In this document: positions 1 through 9,881 of the stretch, one piece after another
How the letters are laid out: each line of letters opens with the position of its first letter
Position numbering within the stretch: position 1 is the first letter of the stretch
From: Ruegeria lacuscaerulensis ITI-1157
GTDB lineage: Bacteria > Pseudomonadota > Alphaproteobacteria > Rhodobacterales > Rhodobacteraceae
DNA length: 64,000 nucleotides
Direction: 5' to 3'
NCBI GenBank assembly: GCA_000161775.1
Contig: GG704596.1
Coordinates: 2,623,017 to 2,687,016, forward strand
Program-made: the position numbers and the translations under genes
The notes under the pieces: generated by a model
Database searches by the model: none
What the model saw: only the letters and a program-made list of their open reading frames with translations
What the model was told of the DNA's origin: nothing

Positions 1-521
1 AGGTATTTCACCGACGCTTCGAGCGCGGCCTTGGCCACACCCATGACATTGTAATGTGGCATGACCTGCTCGGCGCCGTAATAGGTCAGGGTAATGGCGC
101 TGCCGCCATCGGTCATAAGTTTCTCGGCGCGCTGCATGACGGCCGTGAAGGAATAGACCGAGATGTCCATCGTCAGCTTGAAATTGGCACGCGACGTGTC
201 GACATAGCGGCCGCGCAGCTCGTTCTTGTCGGAGAAACCAATGGCATGGACGACGAAATCCAGCTTGCCCCATTTTTCCTTCAGGGCAGCGAACAGGGCG
301 TCGATCGAGTCTTCGTCGCTGACGTCGCAGGGCAGAACGATCTCGCTGCCCAGTTGCGCGGCCAACGGGTCGACCCGTTTCTTCAGCGCCTCGCCCTGGT
401 AGGAAAAGGCCAGCTCGGCCCCGGCGTCCGACAAGGCGCGGGCGATTCCCCATGCGATTGATTTGTCATTGGCCAGTCCCATGATGAGGCCGCGCTTGCC
501 GGCCATCAACTGATTTGACAT
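1..521 (-). CDS. fabI: Enoyl-[acyl-carrier-protein] reductase FabI, 3' part outside the window
   Basis: NADH-dependent enoyl-ACP reductase, the last step of each fatty-acid elongation cycle in the cytoplasm. The reading frame runs from an ATG at 521 off the left edge, so about 173 N-terminal residues are visible of a family that is usually near 260. It opens with [21 protein letters not shown], the atypical dinucleotide-binding loop of FabI, followed by SIAWGIA. The FabI active-site pattern is present as [18 protein letters not shown], which carries the catalytic Tyr and Lys. A GGAGAA ribosome-binding site lies about 6 bases before the ATG. It is divergent from pdxH. The match to FabI rather than a general SDR is strong because of the Y-x6-K spacing and the MGVAK motif. 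Confidence 0.95.
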   Translation of the reverse strand, partial: MSNQLMAGKRGLIMGLANDKSIAWGIARALSDAGAELAFSYQGEALKKRVDPLAAQLGSEIVLPCDVSDEDSIDALFAALKEKWGKLDFVVHAIGFSDKNELRGRYVDTSRANFKLTMDISVYSFTAVMQRAEKLMTDGGSAITLTYYGAEQVMPHYNVMGVAKAALEASVKY

Positions 522-656
522 GTTCGGTTCTCCGCCTGTCGTCGCGTTGCGTTGCGTTGGTTTATGCCATTGATTGCGCTGCATCAAGGTCATGCGGGCT
601 TGCCGGGGGCATGTTCTCGCCTTAGTGTCCTTAACAATTCGTTCCAGGGGATGGAT

Positions 657-1262
657 ATGAATGAACGAAGTGGAATCTTCGCTGGCGACGACCCGTTTGA
701 TATAGCACGGCGTTGGTTGGCTGAGGCCGAAAAGACGGAGCCAAACGATCCGAACGCGATAGCTTTGGCGACCGTGGACCCGGAAGGCATGCCGAATGTT
801 CGGATGGTGCTGCTGAAAGAGATCGAAGCGGACGCTTTCGTTTTCTATACCAACTATCACAGTGCAAAGGCGCGCGAGCTCGAGGCCTCGGGCAAGGCTG
901 CATTTGTCATGCATTGGAAATCTTTGCGGCGTCAGATCCGAGTTCGTGGTACAATCGTCCGGGAAGAGGGTCCGAAAGCCGATGCCTATTTTGCCTCGCG
1001 GTCCCTCAAAAGCAGGTTGGGAGCATGGGCTTCGCGACAGTCCGAGCCTCTGAGCAGCCGCGCCGCATTGATGGCGGACGTTGCAAAACTGACGGCAAGG
1101 CTTGGGCCGAACCCACCGCGCCCCGATTTCTGGGGAGGATATCGGGTGTTGCCGGTTGAAATCGAATTTTGGGCGGATGGCGCGTTTCGACTGCATGACC
1201 GGTTTCAGTGGCTGCGCGAAAAAGACGGTCAAGAGTGGAAAGTACAGAGGTTGAATCCGTGA
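657..1262 (+). CDS. pdxH: Pyridoxamine/pyridoxine 5'-phosphate oxidase
   Basis: FMN enzyme that oxidises pyridoxine or pyridoxamine 5'-phosphate to pyridoxal 5'-phosphate, the final step of vitamin B6 synthesis and salvage. The 201-residue product has the usual PdxH length and blocks: RMVLLKEI and [16 protein letters not shown] in the FMN-binding half, RQIRVRG in the middle, and the family-specific C-terminal end with FRLHDRF, a Trp and the terminal RLNP. The frame is open further upstream, but AGGGG sits 6 bases before the ATG at 657 (an alternative in-frame ATG is at 651), and family members begin near here. It is divergent from fabI, leaving a 135-base shared promoter region. Confidence 0.95.
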   Translation: MNERSGIFAGDDPFDIARRWLAEAEKTEPNDPNAIALATVDPEGMPNVRMVLLKEIEADAFVFYTNYHSAKARELEASGKAAFVMHWKSLRRQIRVRGTIVREEGPKADAYFASRSLKSRLGAWASRQSEPLSSRAALMADVAKLTARLGPNPPRPDFWGGYRVLPVEIEFWADGAFRLHDRFQWLREKDGQEWKVQRLNP

Positions 1263-1383
1263 TGTTCGCGTATCGTGAAATGCAACATGCAGAAAATAAA
1301 GAAGTTTTTCGCCTTGAATTTGCGCTGCAATTCCATACACATCAAGCCCTTAACGACTTGCTAACATTCGTGATGGGAACACC

Positions 1384-1911
1384 GTGCCAGAAGACCTAAA
1401 CAGCATGTACCGCGTCCGAGGACACGTGAAATGGTTCGATCCCTCAAAGGGGTACGGCTTTGTCGTGTCTGATGAGGGCGGCCCGGATATCCTGTTGCAT
1501 GTCAATGTTCTGCGGAATTTCGGCCAAAGCTCGGTGGCCGACGGCGCGGGCATCGAGATCATGACACACCGAACCGACCGCGGTGTGCAGGCGGTCGAAG
1601 TGATTAGTATTGATCCGCCGGAACGGGCCGACTCGGTGATGCTGGCGGACTTCGCGGAAATGGATCCGGCTGTAATTGCCGAGGCGCCTTTGGTGGCCGC
1701 GCGGGTCAAATGGTTCGACAAGGCCAAGGGATTTGGCTTTGCCAACGTCTTCGGTCGCTCGGAAGACGTGTTCTTGCACATCGAGGTTCTGCGTCGTTCG
1801 GGTCTGGCCGATCTGCAACCGGGCGAGGCGCTGGCGATGCGGGTCATCGACGGAAAGCGGGGCAGGATGGCGGCTCAGGTTCTTGCCTGGGAAGCGGCGC
1901 TGAACGACTGA
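1384..1911 (+). CDS. Cold-shock protein with two CSD domains
   Basis: A 175-residue cytoplasmic nucleic-acid-binding protein with two cold-shock domains. The first (residues about 8-75) contains VKWFDPSKGYGFVV and ILLHVNVL; the second (about 105-170) contains VKWFDKAKGFGFANV and DVFLHIEVL. Both therefore keep the RNP1 (KGYGFV/KGFGFA) and RNP2-like (LLHV/FLHI) aromatic faces. A linker of roughly 30 acidic residues joins them. Single-domain CspA proteins are near 70 residues, so this is the duplicated form common in alphaproteobacteria. The start is a GTG at 1384; an in-frame ATG at 1405 just before the first domain is an alternative. The DUF192 gene follows 4 bases after its stop, so the two are probably co-transcribed. 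Confidence 0.88.
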   Translation: MPEDLNSMYRVRGHVKWFDPSKGYGFVVSDEGGPDILLHVNVLRNFGQSSVADGAGIEIMTHRTDRGVQAVEVISIDPPERADSVMLADFAEMDPAVIAEAPLVAARVKWFDKAKGFGFANVFGRSEDVFLHIEVLRRSGLADLQPGEALAMRVIDGKRGRMAAQVLAWEAALND

Positions 1912-1915
1912 CGCG

Positions 1916-2380
1916 ATGTTTCGGATCTGGGCCCTGTCCATTCTTGCGATTTTCTGGTCCCAGATCGCCTTTGCCAATTGTGCACCCGACCGTGTGGAGC
2001 TGCGCAATGATCGCGCGCAGGTCCGGTTTGCCGTGGAACTGGCCATTACGCCTCAGGAACGGTCGCAAGGCTTGATGTTCCGAGAGACACTGCCGCTGCG
2101 CTCTGGAATGTTGTTCGTGTTCGACCCGCCGCAGCCGGTGGCGTTTTGGATGAAAAACACGCTCATCCCGCTCGACATGATATTCGTGGACCGCACCGGC
2201 TTGGTGACGCGCGTTCACCACGGCGCGATTCCGGGCGATCTCACTCCGATCGAAGGCGGAGATTCCGTATTTGCAGTACTTGAGATCAATGCCGGCCTTG
2301 CGGCGCGGTATTCCATTGGTCCGGGTACGCAACTTCGACACGAAATTTTTTCGCAAGGTCCGGCGATCTGGCCGTGTTAG
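1916..2380 (+). CDS. DUF192 family protein, exported
   Basis: A 154-residue protein with an N-terminal signal peptide (hydrophobic stretch LSILAIFWSQIAFA, cleavage likely after AFA) followed by a single DUF192 domain. The family signature is clear: ELAITPQERSQGLMFRE, GMLFVFDPPQPVAFWMKNT and IPLDMIFVDR. The biochemical role of the family is not established. The gene starts 4 bases after the cold-shock gene and ends about 40 bases before tRNA-Pro. The signal peptide places it in the periplasm. Domain assignment is firm, function unknown. Confidence 0.85.
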   Translation: MFRIWALSILAIFWSQIAFANCAPDRVELRNDRAQVRFAVELAITPQERSQGLMFRETLPLRSGMLFVFDPPQPVAFWMKNTLIPLDMIFVDRTGLVTRVHHGAIPGDLTPIEGGDSVFAVLEINAGLAARYSIGPGTQLRHEIFSQGPAIWPC

Positions 2381-2423
2381 GGGTTTTCAAATCCTAACGA
2401 TGTCGTTAGGAAAGCCCTCGGTC

Positions 2424-2500
2424 CGGGGCGTGGCGCAGTCTGGTAGCGCACCTGTTTTGGGTACAGGGGGTCGTGAGTTCGAATCTCGCCGCCCCGACCA
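2424..2500 (+). tRNA. tRNA-Pro (anticodon UGG)
   Basis: A 77-base tRNA with CCA encoded. The acceptor arms CGGGGCG and CGCCCCG pair, the anticodon stem CCTGT/ACAGG encloses loop TTTGGGT with anticodon TGG, and the T arm contains GTTCGAATC. It reads proline codons, mainly CCA/CCG by wobble. Confidence 0.97.
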
Positions 2501-2507
2501 CTTTCCA

Positions 2508-2948
2508 TCAGATCGGGCTTCCGCCGAAATAGCGGTAAAGCTGGATCAGTTGGCGGTCCAGCTCGTGGCTTCGAACGGGCACCTTTACGCTGGCACCGTC
2601 TTTTTGCGGCACCAAGAAAAACAATTCGGCATCCACCCGGTAACTTTTTCCCAGGCGGGTGGATGACATCCGACGCACGCCGGTTGGCAGATCCTGCGCG
2701 TGCCCGTCATAGTTCAGAATCAGGAATGCGGTCGTGTCCAAGGGCAGGGGGGACCGGCACTCGAACCTGTCATTGCTGGCATGGCTGAACTTGTCACCCG
2801 GTCCGTCGCAGCTGACCTCGAACGTTTTGAAAAGTTTCGTGGGGTAGTCATCGAACAGGGCGCTACGTGTTTCCGGGGCAGGGGTCTGTTCGGAACAGGC
2901 GGCCAGGGACACAGCAATTGCTGACAGGGCGAGTAAGGTTTTTGTCAC
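2508..2948 (-). CDS. Small lipoprotein of unknown function
   Basis: A 146-residue predicted lipoprotein. From a GTG start at 2948 it reads MTKTLLALSAIAVSLAACSEQ: a signal peptide with a lipobox (LAAC) whose Cys at about 18 would be lipidated. The rest contains two cysteines (VSCDGPGD, FECRSPLP) that could form a disulfide, and no domain I recognise. The open frame continues upstream, but the signal peptide and the GGAGACTGAC sequence before the GTG support this start. It is convergent with tRNA-Pro, ending 8 bases away. Localisation is inferred from the lipobox; function is not known. Confidence 0.7.
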   Translation of the reverse strand: MTKTLLALSAIAVSLAACSEQTPAPETRSALFDDYPTKLFKTFEVSCDGPGDKFSHASNDRFECRSPLPLDTTAFLILNYDGHAQDLPTGVRRMSSTRLGKSYRVDAELFFLVPQKDGASVKVPVRSHELDRQLIQLYRYFGGSPI

Positions 2949-3473
2949 GTCAGTCTCCGCTGTTTGCCGTGTGTTCCCGAGGCAATTCGAAGTTCGCACT
3001 CCGGCTCTGATTCTCTGGCAAGTATGCGGCGGATCGGGCTGGATCACCAACGGCGTGTAACCGGGCGGGGCACAATCCTATTTTTCCGTCAGGCTGAAAT
3101 GCGCGGGTGGTGGATAGTTTTGTGGATGAATCATGGCCGGCCTGGTTCAGGGCCCGATCCATCAGGCGGTCAACACAAAAGATTCGGGAAACCACCAAAA
3201 AATGCCGTTGACCAGCTATGGGTGGATACGCCAGATTGTATGAGCCGAATGATTGGCCACTAAATCTGGTGGAGAAAGCCAGAAAAAGGGCAAAGGGCGA
3301 GGGTCGAAACGCACTCCAAACTGACGTGCTCCGTTAGGTCGGGTAAACGCTGTCGTCGGCAGCGGGCAGGCTGTTGCGTCCGGTTTTTTTGCAGGCAAGG
3401 CGGACGACACCCCGCCGGAAATCAATTGGGTGTCGAAGACATGAATTGGGCTGATTGAACTAGGGCGGCGGAC
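2949..3473. other. Intergenic region before nrdJ
   Basis: About 525 bases with no gene I can support; the short frames here have no family features or ribosome-binding sites. It must hold the nrdJ promoter. I see repeated GTGGAT words near 3110-3130 and 3221, and a partial palindrome CCACTAAATCTGGTGG near 3258. I looked for NrdR boxes and for a cobalamin-riboswitch B12 box and found no convincing match to either. Confidence 0.5.
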
Positions 3474-6400
3474 ATGAAGATTGAAAGAAAGTTTACGAAA
3501 CCGGGGCAGGATGCATACGCGGAGTTGGACTTCGTGTCCGTCACTTCGGAAATCCGGAATCCCGATGGCACCATCGTGTTCCGGCTGGAAGGCATCGAGG
3601 TGCCTTCGACCTGGAGCCAGGTCGCCAGCGACGTGATCGCTCAGAAGTACTTCCGCAAGGCCGGCGTTCCCAGCAAACTGGAGAAGGTCCGCGAGAAGGA
3701 TGTGCCCGAATTCCTGTGGCGTTCGGTTCCCGCCGAGGATGCCGAGTTCGGCGGTGAGACATCGTCCAAACAGGTGTTCGACCGTCTGGCGGGTGCCTGG
3801 GCCTATTGGGGCTGGAAGGGCGGCTATTTCTCGACCGAGGAGGACGCGCGCGCCTATTTCGACGAGATGCGCTACATGCTGGCGACCCAGCGCGCCGCGC
3901 CGAACAGCCCGCAATGGTTCAACACCGGTCTGCACTGGGCCTACGGTATCGATGGCCCGGCGCAGGGGCATTACTATGTCGATTACAAGACCGGCAAGCT
4001 GACCAAGTCGAAATCGGCCTATGAACATCCCCAACCGCACGCGTGCTTCATCCAGTCGGTCGATGACGACCTGGTGAACGAAGGCGGCATCATGGATCTG
4101 TGGGTGCGCGAGGCGCGCCTGTTCAAATACGGCTCGGGCACCGGGACCAACTTCAGCCATCTGCGCGCAGAAGGCGAGGCGCTGTCGGGTGGCGGCAAGT
4201 CCTCGGGGCTGATGGGCTTTCTCAAGATCGGCGACCGCGCCGCTGGCGCGATCAAATCAGGCGGGACAACCCGTCGGGCAGCAAAGATGGTGATCGTCGA
4301 TGCAGATCACCCTGACATCGAGAAATTCATCGAATGGAAGGTGATCGAAGAGCAAAAGGTGGCCTCGATCGTTGCCGGATCGAAGATGCACGAGAAGATG
4401 CTGAACGGCATTTTCGAGGCCATCCGCACCTGGGACGGCGCACAGGAAGACGCCTATGACCCCAAGAAGAACGACGCGCTGAAAGCGGCGATCCGCGAGG
4501 CGAAAAAGGTCGCGATCCCCGAGACTTATATCAAGCGCGTGCTGGATTATGCCAAGCAGGGCCACGACAGCATCGAGTTCCCGACCTATGACACAGACTG
4601 GGATTCCGAGGCCTACAACTCGGTTTCCGGCCAGAACTCGAACAACTCGATCCGTGTGACCAACGCCTTCCTCAAGGCGGTTGAGAAGGATGCGGATTGG
4701 GAACTGATCAACCGCACCGATGGCAAGGTGGCCAAGGTGGTCAAGGCGCGCGACCTGTGGGAAAAGGTCGGCCATGCGGCCTGGGCTTGCGCCGATCCGG
4801 GCATTCAATTCCACGACACCGTCAATGAATGGCACACTTGCCCCGAAGACGGCGAGATTCGTGGCTCGAACCCGTGCTCAGAGTACATGTTCCTGGATGA
4901 CACGGCCTGCAACCTGGCCTCGATGAACCTGCTGACCTTCCTGAAGGATGGCGAGTTCCAGGCGGCCGATTACATGCACGCGGCCCGTCTGTGGACGCTG
5001 ACGCTGGAAATCTCGGTGATGATGGCGCAGTTCCCGTCGAAAGAGATCGCGCAGCTGTCTTACGATTTCCGCACGCTGGGTCTGGGCTATGCCAACATCG
5101 GCGGGCTGCTGATGAACATGGGCTATGGCTACGACTCGGACGAGGGTCGCGCGATCTGTGGTGCCCTGACCGCGATCATGACCGGCGTTGCCTATGCCAC
5201 CTCGGCCGAGATCGCCGGAGAGCTGGGGCCGTTTGCCGGCTACAAGCGCAACGCCGACCACATGCTTCGCGTCATTCGCAACCACCGCCGTGCCGCGCAG
5301 GGTGTGACCGAGGGGTACGAGAAGCTGTCGGTCAAGCCGGTGCCGCTGGATCACGCCAACTGTCCCGACAAGCGCCTGGTCGATCTGGCCATGAGCGCTT
5401 GGGACGAAGCGTTGAGCCTGGGCGAGAAACATGGCTATCGCAACGCGCAAGCCACCGTGATCGCTCCGACCGGTACGATCGGTCTGGTGATGGACTGCGA
5501 CACCACCGGGATCGAGCCCGACTTTGCGCTGGTCAAGTTCAAGAAGCTGGCCGGGGGCGGCTACTTCAAGATCATCAACCGCTCGGTGCCGTCGGCGCTG
5601 GAAAAGCTGGGCTATTCCTCGGCCGAGATCGAAGAGATCGTGTCCTACGCGGTGGGTCACGGCACCTTGGGCAACGCGCCGGGGATCAACCACACCTCGC
5701 TGACCGGTCACGGGTTCGGCCCGAACGAGCTGGCCAAGATCGACGCCGCGCTGGAAAGCGCGTTCGACATCCGGTTCGTCTTCAACCAGTGGACGCTGGG
5801 CGAGGATTTCTGCACCGGTGTTCTGGGCATCCCGGCCAGCAAGCTGAACGATCCGACCTTTGACATGCTGCGCCATCTGGGCTTCAGCAAGGCGGATATC
5901 GAGGCGGCCAACGACCATGTCTGCGGCACCATGACCCTGGAAGGGGCCCCGCATCTGAAGCCCGAGCACTATTCGATCTTCGACTGCGCCAACCCCTGCG
6001 GCAAGAAGGGCAAGCGGTTCCTGGGGGTCGACAGCCACATCAAGATGATGGCGGCGGCGCAAAGCTTCATCTCGGGCGCGATCAGCAAGACGATCAACAT
6101 GCCCAATGACGCCACGATCGAAGACTGCCAGAAGGCCTACGAGCTGTCCTGGAGCCTGGGGGTGAAGGCAAACGCGCTGTATCGCGACGGGTCCAAGCTC
6201 AGCCAGCCGCTGGCGGCGGCGCTGGTCGAGGATGACAATGAGGCGGCGGAAATCCTCGAAAGCGGATCGGCGCGGGAAAAGGCCGTGACGCTGGCCGAAA
6301 AGGTCATCGAGAAGGTCGTCGTCAAGGAGGTCATCCGCAGCCACCGCGAGAAACTCCCGCATCGCCGCAAGGGCTATACCCAAAAGGCGATCGTGGGCGG

Positions 6401-7103
6401 CCACAAGGTCTATCTGCGCACCGGCGAGTTCGAGGACGGCAAGCTGGGCGAGATCTTCATCGACATGCACAAGGAAGGTGCCGGCTTCCGCGCGATGATG
6501 AACAACTTCGCCATCGCGGTCTCGGTCGGCCTGCAATACGGCGTGCCGCTGGAAGAGTTCGTCGACGCCTTCACCTTCACCAAGTTCGAACCGGCAGGCA
6601 TGGTGCAGGGCAACGACTCGATCAAGAACGCCACGTCGATCCTCGACTACATCTTCCGCGAACTGGCCGTGTCTTATCTGGATCGCACCGACCTGGCGCA
6701 TGTGAAGCCGCAAGGCGCGACCTTCGATGATCTGGGCCGCGGCGAGGAAGAGGGTGTATCGAACGTCTCGGAGATCAGCGACAGCGCGGCTTCGAAATCC
6801 TTGGAGGTGCTGAAACAGATCAGTTCGACCGGCTATCTGCGCAAGCGTCTGCCGCAGGATCTGGTGGTGTTCAACGGCGGGCAGGCGGCCGCGACCGGCA
6901 TGTCCGAGGCCTCCGTCACCTTCGAAACCAAAAGCGAGACCACCGTCGTCTCCGAGACGGCAACCGGGATGGATGCCCGGACAAAGGCCAAGATGCAGGG
7001 CTACGAGGGCGATCCCTGCGGGGAATGCGGGAACTACACGCTGGTGCGCAACGGCACCTGCATGAAATGCAACACCTGCGGCGCAACCAGCGGGTGTAGC
7101 TGA
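3474..7103 (+). CDS. nrdJ: Adenosylcobalamin-dependent (class II) ribonucleotide reductase
   Basis: Reduces ribonucleotides to deoxyribonucleotides using vitamin B12 instead of an oxygen-requiring di-iron subunit. The 1209-residue length is that of the long NrdJ form. The catalytic barrel includes [20 protein letters not shown] from about residue 466, where the Cys and Glu of NPCSE are active-site residues, and a [13 protein letters not shown] loop earlier. The C-terminus (about 1182-1209) is a cysteine-rich tail, [17 protein letters not shown] and a final SGCS, matching the zinc-ribbon and redox tail of this family. The ATG at 3474 follows GGGCGGCGGAC. It stands alone, and no class I or class III subunits are in the window. 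A B12 requirement follows from the family, not from a visible riboswitch. Confidence 0.96.
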   Translation: MKIERKFTKPGQDAYAELDFVSVTSEIRNPDGTIVFRLEGIEVPSTWSQVASDVIAQKYFRKAGVPSKLEKVREKDVPEFLWRSVPAEDAEFGGETSSKQVFDRLAGAWAYWGWKGGYFSTEEDARAYFDEMRYMLATQRAAPNSPQWFNTGLHWAYGIDGPAQGHYYVDYKTGKLTKSKSAYEHPQPHACFIQSVDDDLVNEGGIMDLWVREARLFKYGSGTGTNFSHLRAEGEALSGGGKSSGLMGFLKIGDRAAGAIKSGGTTRRAAKMVIVDADHPDIEKFIEWKVIEEQKVASIVAGSKMHEKMLNGIFEAIRTWDGAQEDAYDPKKNDALKAAIREAKKVAIPETYIKRVLDYAKQGHDSIEFPTYDTDWDSEAYNSVSGQNSNNSIRVTNAFLKAVEKDADWELINRTDGKVAKVVKARDLWEKVGHAAWACADPGIQFHDTVNEWHTCPEDGEIRGSNPCSEYMFLDDTACNLASMNLLTFLKDGEFQAADYMHAARLWTLTLEISVMMAQFPSKEIAQLSYDFRTLGLGYANIGGLLMNMGYGYDSDEGRAICGALTAIMTGVAYATSAEIAGELGPFAGYKRNADHMLRVIRNHRRAAQGVTEGYEKLSVKPVPLDHANCPDKRLVDLAMSAWDEALSLGEKHGYRNAQATVIAPTGTIGLVMDCDTTGIEPDFALVKFKKLAGGGYFKIINRSVPSALEKLGYSSAEIEEIVSYAVGHGTLGNAPGINHTSLTGHGFGPNELAKIDAALESAFDIRFVFNQWTLGEDFCTGVLGIPASKLNDPTFDMLRHLGFSKADIEAANDHVCGTMTLEGAPHLKPEHYSIFDCANPCGKKGKRFLGVDSHIKMMAAAQSFISGAISKTINMPNDATIEDCQKAYELSWSLGVKANALYRDGSKLSQPLAAALVEDDNEAAEILESGSAREKAVTLAEKVIEKVVVKEVIRSHREKLPHRRKGYTQKAIVGGHKVYLRTGEFEDGKLGEIFIDMHKEGAGFRAMMNNFAIAVSVGLQYGVPLEEFVDAFTFTKFEPAGMVQGNDSIKNATSILDYIFRELAVSYLDRTDLAHVKPQGATFDDLGRGEEEGVSNVSEISDSAASKSLEVLKQISSTGYLRKRLPQDLVVFNGGQAAATGMSEASVTFETKSETTVVSETATGMDARTKAKMQGYEGDPCGECGNYTLVRNGTCMKCNTCGATSGCS

Positions 7104-7625
7104 GCCAAACGCCCCGGAAACTCGGGGCGCAGGGGCCGGACGCTGCCAATACGGTGCCGGTCCCGACGAATACGGAGACAGGCCGCAAGGCTTACCAACT
7201 GGCCTTTCTCCGCCCGGCCGACATGCCCGTGTCGGCCAGGAACAGGGTGGGGCGGAATATTTGCTCCTTCCCACTCTTTCACGGGGCGGGTGCGCTCGTC
7301 CCATGTGCAGTCCAGGCCGCAGGCAAAAAACACCGGGCGGTCAATGAGAATGAGCCTGGACGGCAAAACTGACAGGGGGCTTCGGCCCCCTTTCTTTTTT
7401 GCGCGGCGTTCCGCCTGATCCGACCGCCCGAATGAGGGAAGTCACGCCGCAACGCTCCGGCGGAATTTTGCACGGCAAAAGATCGCGCGGCCAAGTGCTC
7501 AAAAGGGGCGGGGATCGGCGCGAATCGGGCTGGGCGACACGGCGGCGGTGACACGGGCCGGGCAGGGGTGTTTGGTGCCGGTGTCCGGACAGACTACCAC
7601 ACACCCCTTACTTGGAGATTTGACA
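7104..7625. other. Intergenic region between nrdJ and the EF-hand gene
   Basis: About 520 bases. It contains a terminator at 7374-7400 and no gene I can support. A minus-strand frame spanning roughly 7034-7366 would overlap the nrdJ end, has only a TTG start and no ribosome-binding site, so I do not call it. Confidence 0.5.
7374..7400 (+). terminator. Rho-independent terminator downstream of nrdJ
   Basis: Stem AGGGGGC/GCCCCCT with a TTCG tetraloop, followed by TTCTTTTTT. It lies 270 bases after the nrdJ stop, and is the first strong terminator on this strand. Confidence 0.85.
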
Positions 7626-7871
7626 ATGAAACCTCGCAATCTGGCCCTTCTGGCCACCGTGACCCTGAGCGTTCCGGCATTTGCCCTGGCCCAAGGCAGT
7701 GCCGATACCAACGGCGACGGCGTTTTGACCATCGAAGAGGTGCAGGCCGTTCTGCCCGACATGGATACCGACACGTTCTCGGCGATGGATGCAAATGGTG
7801 ACGGCGCGCTGGATCAGGCCGAAATCGCCGTCGCGCAGGAGGCAGGGTTGCTTCCCCCAAGCAACGGCTGA
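7626..7871 (+). CDS. Small exported EF-hand protein
   Basis: An 81-residue protein with a signal peptide (MKPRNLALLATVTLSVPAFA, cleavage after AFA/ALA) and two canonical EF-hand calcium loops: DTNGDGVLTIEE at about residues 27-38 and DANGDGALDQAE at about 54-65. Both loops keep the acidic residues at positions 1, 3, 5 and 12 and the Gly at 6. The start at 7626 follows a GGAG ribosome-binding site. It probably binds calcium in the periplasm; no target is indicated by neighbours. Single-gene unit with its own downstream terminator. Confidence 0.8.
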   Translation: MKPRNLALLATVTLSVPAFALAQGSADTNGDGVLTIEEVQAVLPDMDTDTFSAMDANGDGALDQAEIAVAQEAGLLPPSNG

Positions 7872-7888
7872 CACCTGTCGGCGGAGGG

Positions 7889-7916
7889 CGGCCCGGGGGA
7901 AACCCGGGCCGTTTTT
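7889..7916 (+). terminator. Rho-independent terminator after the EF-hand gene
   Basis: Nine-base-pair stem CGGCCCGGG/CCCGGGCCG with loop GGAAA, followed by TTTTT. It sits 18 bases after the EF-hand stop and 8 bases before the convergent MttB-family stop. Confidence 0.9.
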
Positions 7917-7923
7917 CAATGTG

Positions 7924-9468
7924 TTAAACGGGCAAATGAATGTTGAACCTGTTGCGGATCTGGGTATCCAGCGCCGGGTCGAACCGGGCGGGCGACGGCT
8001 GGCCCAGTATCTCTTCCTTGCGGGCGGTGGCCTTGGCAATCAGGTCCGGTTTGCCCAGTTCGGCCCATTCTTTGGGCGAGGTCCGATCTCCCAGCGTGGG
8101 ATAGACATAGTCGGCCTGCATCCGGCTGAGCGTGGCATCGGTGCCCAGATAATGGCCCGGCCCGCCCAGGCAGACCTCGGCAATCTGGTCGACGGCCAGG
8201 GTGTCGTCATTCACCTCGATCCCGCGGACGCAACGCAAGGCCTGCCCGATCAGGTCATCGCCCAGAATCAGGCTCTCGAAGCAGAATCCCAGCAACGAGG
8301 CGTGCATTCCCGCAGCTTCGTAGACCATGTTCAACCCCGAAAGCCCGGCCATGACGTTCGAACACATCTGCTCCCACCCGGCCTGCATGTCGGGCAGTTT
8401 CGCATCCGAGGCGCCGGCCGCGGCGCCGCCCGGCAGGTCGTAGAACTTGTGCATCTGGGCGCAGCCCGCGCTCAGCAGCGCCTGCTCGCCCGAGCCGACC
8501 GACATCGCGCCCGTGCGCAGGTCCAGGCCAAAGGGCCAGGTGCCAAAAACCGCCGGAGCACCGGGGCTTACGGCATTGACATAAACCAGCCCGGCCAGGC
8601 ATTCGGCGGTGGCTTGAACGATCGCGCCCGCGATGGTCGAAGGCGCGGTTGCCCCCGCCATGCCGGCCGACAGCAGCAGCACCGGCATACCTGCCTTGAT
8701 GCATTCCTCCATCACCTGGCAGCTTTCGGTGGCGAATTTCATCGGAGGCACGACGAAACAGTTCGAATTCGACACGAAAGGCCGTTCGCGCCACTTGTCC
8801 TCGCCGCCGGCGATCATGTGCAGCATCTCCATCGCCGGTGCCACATAGCTTGGGTCGGTGAACGAGGTGCCGATGTGTTTGTAGGTGCCGGAACAGCAGG
8901 CATAGATCGTGTTCAGGTCCATTTCGCGGTTGTCGGCGATGTCACGGCAGACCATGGGGCGCTGCACGAAATGGATATTGTCCAGTTGTTCGCAAATCCG
9001 CGCGGCATCGTGCAAGTCCTGCACCGTCGAGTCGCGGTAATTGCGGCCCTGGGCATCGACCATGCTGACCGCCGCCCCGGCGGTGCCGTAGTGCACGCGG
9101 TTGCCCGATAGTTCGAGATCGGTCTTGCCGTCGCGGCTGTAGAGCGTCACCGAGCGGTTGGCGCGGGCGATCGTGTCCTCGACCAGCGCACGGGGAAAAC
9201 GGATGCGTCCGTCTTCGCCCAGCGTACAGCCGGCATTGACCAGGTAGTCGATCCCGCTGGGCGGCGCGTCGGCCAGGCCGATGGTTTCCAGCGCGTCCAG
9301 CGCGGCGGCGTGAATACGCCCCATATCCTGCTGGCTGAGCGGTTTGTAGGTGCCGCCCTCAAGCCCGGGGCGGACGGGGCGCAGATGTTCGGGCAGGGCT
9401 GCGGCACGGGCGGCCCGACGGGCGGCGCGTCCGCCACTGCGGGACGTTGAGCGGGATTGGTCGTTCAT
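7924..9468 (-). CDS. MttB-family (trimethylamine methyltransferase-like) protein without pyrrolysine
   Basis: A 514-residue member of the MttB superfamily of corrinoid-protein methyltransferases. Archaeal MttB reads an in-frame UAG as pyrrolysine; here the frame is continuous, so this is the non-Pyl group, some of whose characterised members demethylate quaternary amines such as glycine betaine. Recognisable stretches are GLEGGTYKPLSQQDM near the N-terminus, HYGTAGAAVSMVD, GTSFTDP, NSNCFVVPPMKFATE, LLLSAGMAGATAPSTIAGA, and the C-terminal HYLGTDATLSRMQADYVYP. The first 30 residues are Arg/Ala rich and probably disordered. No corrinoid protein or reductive activator is adjacent, so the substrate cannot be deduced from context. 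Confidence 0.85.
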   Translation of the reverse strand: MNDQSRSTSRSGGRAARRAARAAALPEHLRPVRPGLEGGTYKPLSQQDMGRIHAAALDALETIGLADAPPSGIDYLVNAGCTLGEDGRIRFPRALVEDTIARANRSVTLYSRDGKTDLELSGNRVHYGTAGAAVSMVDAQGRNYRDSTVQDLHDAARICEQLDNIHFVQRPMVCRDIADNREMDLNTIYACCSGTYKHIGTSFTDPSYVAPAMEMLHMIAGGEDKWRERPFVSNSNCFVVPPMKFATESCQVMEECIKAGMPVLLLSAGMAGATAPSTIAGAIVQATAECLAGLVYVNAVSPGAPAVFGTWPFGLDLRTGAMSVGSGEQALLSAGCAQMHKFYDLPGGAAAGASDAKLPDMQAGWEQMCSNVMAGLSGLNMVYEAAGMHASLLGFCFESLILGDDLIGQALRCVRGIEVNDDTLAVDQIAEVCLGGPGHYLGTDATLSRMQADYVYPTLGDRTSPKEWAELGKPDLIAKATARKEEILGQPSPARFDPALDTQIRNRFNIHLPV

Positions 9469-9881
9469 GGTGAGGATTCCAGATTGAATGTCAGGTCAAA
9501 GGGGGAAGCTTCAACCCGTCACGGCCGTCCTCGGGCCGCGCGTCCCCGATCGGCACCGATGGTGCGGCTGATCAGGCAGATCTTCCAGATATCGTTTGGC
9601 ATGTGGTCCTCAACTCCTGCGACGAATGGTGTCAGGGCCCGAGCCAGCAATCTGTCCTGTTTGCGACCGATGTCGTTTTTGGCCCTGGAAAATCCGCATT
9701 TCGATGAAGTCGCCGATAAATCCTCACGCAGTGGGCGAAATATGTTATGCTTCCATTACTTATTCTTAAGATTTGCGTGACCTGAATTGATCTGAGGGCG
9801 CCAAGGCACATGTTTGCATGGGGTGCTCATCACCGCATCCGATGCAATCGCAAGGGCGCTGAACGAAAACCGGAGGTCTGC
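9469..9881. other. Divergent intergenic region, no gene seen
   Basis: About 410 bases between the MttB-family gene and the outer-membrane protein gene. The frame covering 9457-9780 has no family features and no ribosome-binding site. The part near 9735-9790 is clearly more AT-rich (for example AAATATGTTATGC and TTATTCTTAAG) and probably carries promoters for one or both genes, but I cannot assign boxes with confidence. Confidence 0.45.

Noticed and set aside
2964-3263. Plus-strand frame before nrdJ
   Set aside because: No ribosome-binding site and no family features; overlaps the region expected to hold the nrdJ promoter.
3150-3300. Possible cobalamin riboswitch before nrdJ
   Set aside because: A GGCCACT word is present, but the rest of the B12-box consensus and the core stems are not visible.
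4878-7304. 808-residue minus frame opposite nrdJ
   Set aside because: It is a long antisense shadow of a GC-rich gene; nrdJ is unambiguous.
7034-7366. Minus-strand frame of 110 residues downstream of nrdJ
   Set aside because: Overlaps the end of nrdJ, has only a TTG start, no ribosome-binding site, and would begin beside the terminator hairpin.
9457-9780. 107-residue plus frame upstream of the beta-barrel gene
   Set aside because: Starts within the opposite-strand MttB-family gene, no ribosome-binding site, composition like non-coding sequence.
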